Shown here: positions 5,513 to 6,469 of the stretch, piece by piece | Layout of the letters: each line of letters begins with the position of its first letter | Numbering within the stretch: position 1 is the stretch's first letter | DNA from: JBAWVR01 sp037147155 | GTDB taxonomy: Bacteria; Patescibacteriota; Minisyncoccia; Phycocordibacterales; GWA1-40-21 | NCBI GenBank assembly: GCA_037147155.1 | Contig: JBAWVR010000049.1 | Location: 1-6,469 of the forward strand | Length of the DNA: 6,469 bases | Reading direction: 5' to 3' | The notes under the pieces: generated by a model | Database searches by the model: none | Told to the model about the DNA's origin: nothing | Seen by the model: only the letters and a program-made list of their open reading frames with translations | Position numbers and translations under genes: made by a program

Positions 5513-5645
5513 GTGGGAGATACAGGACTTGGTCACGGATATTTTGTTCGTCGTCACTCACAAAATTCCTCGACCCCGGCTCGCAGCCGAACCTTGGTAG
5601 GTTCGGACTTCGTCTGCTCCGCCTTTCAAGTCCTGTATCTCCCAC
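5513..5645 (-). repeat. Structured element E2 (three-way-junction repeat with tRNA-3'-end arms)
   Basis: Unrecognised element bounded by perfect 19-bp inverted repeats, GTGGGAGATACAGGACTTG (5513-5531) and its complement (5627-5645), identical to the T-arm and acceptor 3' half of the adjacent tRNA-Val gene. Plus-strand fold: P1 as above; P3 5532-5534 with 5572-5574, 5537-5539 with 5567-5569, bulged T5540, 5541-5547 with 5560-5566; linker CCC 5575-5577; P2 5578-5580 with 5621-5623, internal loop TC/TCC, 5583-5586 with 5614-5617, a 7-nt bulge, and 5587-5593 with 5600-5606; linker TTT 5624-5626. Linkers, internal loop and bulge position match E1, while most helix sequences differ. It follows the tRNA-Val terminator on the minus strand and has its own terminator. 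Confidence 0.65.
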
Positions 5646-5694
5646 AAGAAAAAAGCCGCTTTCGCGGCTCTTCTTGTGGGAGATACAGGACTTG
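5627..5694. repeat. 24-bp perfect inverted repeat enclosing the tRNA-Val terminator
   Basis: 5627-5650 is the exact reverse complement of 5671-5694. The right arm is the last 18 nt of tRNA-Val plus its 3' flank; the left arm is the first arm of E2 plus flank. The terminator hairpin 5654-5669 lies in between. A read-through transcript could fold the tRNA 3' half onto this antisense copy. Confidence 0.9.
5649..5669 (-). terminator. tRNA-Val terminator
   Basis: On the minus strand AGCCGC, a GAAA loop and GCGGCT (5669-5654) are followed by TTTTT (5653-5649). It begins 7 nt past the tRNA 3' end. Confidence 0.85.
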
Positions 5695-5749
5695 AACCTG
5701 TGACCTTCTCAGTGTAAATGAGTTGCTCTACCAACTGAGCTAATCTCCC
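5677..5749 (-). tRNA. tRNA-Val(UAC)
   Basis: A 73-nt cloverleaf on the minus strand. Acceptor GGGAGAT/ATCTCCC, D arm GCTC-AGTTGGTA-GAGC, anticodon loop TTTACAC with anticodon TAC (plus positions 5714-5716), 5-nt variable loop, T arm ACAGG-TTCAAGT-CCTGT, discriminator A. Position 27-43 is an A-A mismatch at the top of the anticodon stem. CCA is not encoded (CAA follows), so a CCA-adding enzyme is needed. The gene lies downstream of mscL with its own promoter. Copies of its 3' half bound the structured elements E1 and E2 downstream. Confidence 0.96.
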
Positions 5750-5764
5750 ATTAGATACCCAGTT

Positions 5765-5792
5765 AGAATAACAGATTTTTAGAAAAAAGCAA
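5765..5792 (-). promoter_or_regulatory. tRNA-Val promoter
   Basis: On the minus strand TTGCTT (5792-5787), a 16-bp spacer, and extended -10 TGTTATTCT (5773-5765). The expected start is near 5758, about 9 nt before the mature tRNA. It closely resembles the tRNA-Glu promoter (TTGCTT, 16 bp, TGTTATAGT). Confidence 0.6.
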
Positions 5793-5798
5793 ACTATA

Positions 5799-6167
5799 TT
5801 ATTCCTTCTTCTTATCCACCCTATCCAGCTTTAACAGCTTTACTCCGTAATAAACCACGGCTGCGATTACCAAGAAATTTATTAGCACGTTGATAAAATC
5901 ACCATATTTAATAGTGGCTCCCATCACCTGCCAGGTCATATCAGTTAGGTTCTTGGCTTGGTTTAAAACTAGACCAATAATTGGGTTAATAATGTCATCA
6001 ATCAGCGCCTTGACCACCGTTGTCACAGCGCCGCCCAAAATAATACCAATGGCAAGACCCACTACCCCTTGGGTTCTCACAAAGGTCATAAATTCAAACA
6101 TTTGGTTCTTTACGCTATCTTTAACTGCGCTAACTTGAATCTTGTCTTTAATATTGTTGAGTTCCAT
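5799..6167 (-). CDS. mscL: Large-conductance mechanosensitive channel MscL
   Basis: A 122-aa inner-membrane protein with the two-helix MscL plan. An amphipathic N-terminal segment containing FEFMTFVRTQG (24-34) leads into TM1 (about 34-68: GVVGLAIGIILGG, then DDIINPIIGLVL). A short periplasmic loop (69-88) comes next, then YGDFINV and TM2 (about 91-112), and a Lys-rich C-terminus. MscL opens under membrane tension and vents solutes during osmotic downshock as a homopentamer. The loop is short and the C-terminal bundle minimal compared with E. coli (136 aa), while the first 22 residues are an extension beyond the family's usual start; Met23 is an alternative start. No clear Shine-Dalgarno precedes ATG 6167. 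It lies 37 bp after tRNA-Ser with no terminator between, so co-transcription with the tRNA is likely. There is also no terminator before tRNA-Val. Confidence 0.93.
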   Translation of the reverse strand: MELNNIKDKIQVSAVKDSVKNQMFEFMTFVRTQGVVGLAIGIILGGAVTTVVKALIDDIINPIIGLVLNQAKNLTDMTWQVMGATIKYGDFINVLINFLVIAAVVYYGVKLLKLDRVDKKKE

Positions 6168-6204
6168 ATATTATTTCTGATTTAATTAATAATTATTTTT
6201 ACTG

Positions 6205-6291
6205 CGGAGACGGGGAGATTCGAACTCCCGAAGAGTTTTCACCCTTGCCGCGTTTCGAATGCGGTGCCTTCGACCACTCAGCCACGTCTCC
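6205..6291 (-). tRNA. tRNA-Ser(CGA)
   Basis: An 87-nt class II tRNA on the minus strand. Acceptor GGAGACG/CGTCTCC; anticodon loop TTCGAAA with anticodon CGA (plus 6255-6257), reading UCG; a long variable arm, as in tRNA-Ser; T arm GGGAG-TTCGAAT-CTCCC; discriminator G, a serine identity element. The A-C at the bottom of the anticodon stem (next to the loop) is unpaired. CCA is not encoded. It heads a likely transcript continuing into mscL. Confidence 0.96.
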
Positions 6292-6308
6292 TTTATAGGT
6301 CAATCACA

Positions 6309-6337
6309 ATACTAGCAAACCTTTGCTTTTTTTACAA
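6309..6337 (-). promoter_or_regulatory. tRNA-Ser promoter
   Basis: On the minus strand TTGTAA (6337-6332), a 17-bp spacer, and TAGTAT (6314-6309) preceded by TGC, an extended -10 identical to that of the rpsU operon. The expected start is near 6302, about 11 nt before the tRNA. Confidence 0.6.
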
Positions 6338-6350
6338 AAAATGTTATAGT
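6323..6350 (+). promoter_or_regulatory. tRNA-Glu promoter
   Basis: TTGCTT (6323-6328), a 16-bp spacer, and extended -10 TGTTATAGT (6342-6350). The start is expected near 6357, giving a leader of about 37 nt before the tRNA. It overlaps the divergent tRNA-Ser promoter over 6323-6337. Confidence 0.6.
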
Positions 6351-6393
6351 GTGTCTCGTATTTAGCCAATTGTAAATGGTTAATATTAAGCAC

Positions 6394-6465
6394 GGCCCTA
6401 TCGTCTATCGGTTAGGACAGAAGCTTTTCAAGCTTTAAAGCGGGGTTCGACTCCCCGTAGGGTCA
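6394..6465 (+). tRNA. tRNA-Glu(UUC)
   Basis: A 72-nt cloverleaf. Acceptor GGCCCTA/TAGGGTC (one G-T pair), D arm within GTCTATCGGTTAGGAC, anticodon stem GAAGC/GCTTT with loop TTTTCAA and anticodon TTC, 4-nt variable loop, T arm CGGGG-TTCGACT-CCCCG, discriminator A. CCA is not encoded (CAAA follows to the window end). Confidence 0.96.
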
Positions 6466-6469
6466 CAAA

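Noticed and set aside
5334..5645. Additional or pseudo tRNA genes in E1 and E2
   Set aside because: Only the T-arm and acceptor 3' strand are present. There is no D arm, anticodon arm or T-loop.
5334..5694. CRISPR array
   Set aside because: The repeats alternate direct and inverted, are unequal, and the segments between them are structured rather than spacer-like.
5468..5695. 75-codon open frame across E2 and the tRNA-Val 3' end
   Set aside because: It runs through a terminator hairpin, a structured repeat and antisense tRNA. Its peptide segment VGDTG is the familiar spurious translation of tRNA antisense sequence. There is no ribosome binding site.

Overview
The window looks like a compact chromosomal segment of a Candidate Phyla Radiation (Patescibacteria, probably Parcubacteria-like) bacterium. 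This is inferred from the lean gene set, the short divergent forms of bS21, YbeY and FtsA, many start codons without a Shine-Dalgarno sequence, and tRNA genes with no encoded CCA. TGA is used as a stop (ybeY), so the UGA=Gly code of Gracilibacteria/Absconditabacteria does not apply.

Left edge (1-147): a REP-like palindrome, a 19-bp bidirectional terminator and a promoter. Then comes an unrecognised 184-aa protein with a C-terminal Cys/His cluster (205-759) and its terminator. A promoter placed for leaderless translation starts an operon of rpsU (bS21), ybeY (16S rRNA maturation endonuclease) and ftsA (divisome actin), closed by a strong terminator at 2761-2790. ftsZ follows as a separate unit with its own promoter and terminators, and then a monocistronic trxB (thioredoxin reductase). 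The FtsZ C-terminal tail and the FtsA membrane-targeting helix are both intact, so the two proteins should form the usual membrane-tethered Z-ring even though their genes are split by a terminator.

Right part (5300-6300, mostly minus strand): tRNA-Ser(CGA), mscL and tRNA-Val(UAC) lie head to tail. They are followed by the most unusual stretch of the window, 5334-5694. Here two homologous elements of about 130-150 bp, each bounded by copies of the 3' end of the tRNA-Val gene, can both fold into the same three-way junction. Their helices P2 and P3 differ in sequence but keep pairing, while the junction linkers are identical. Each unit (tRNA, element E2, element E1) is followed by an intrinsic terminator oriented for minus-strand transcription. 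I do not recognise this family. It is the best candidate here for an undescribed system, either structured RNA or a tRNA-targeting mobile or hairpin element.

The window ends with tRNA-Glu(UUC) on the plus strand. Its promoter overlaps the divergent tRNA-Ser promoter. No gene-free stretch over 300 bases is empty: the only one, 5295-5676, is filled by the repeat elements and terminators.
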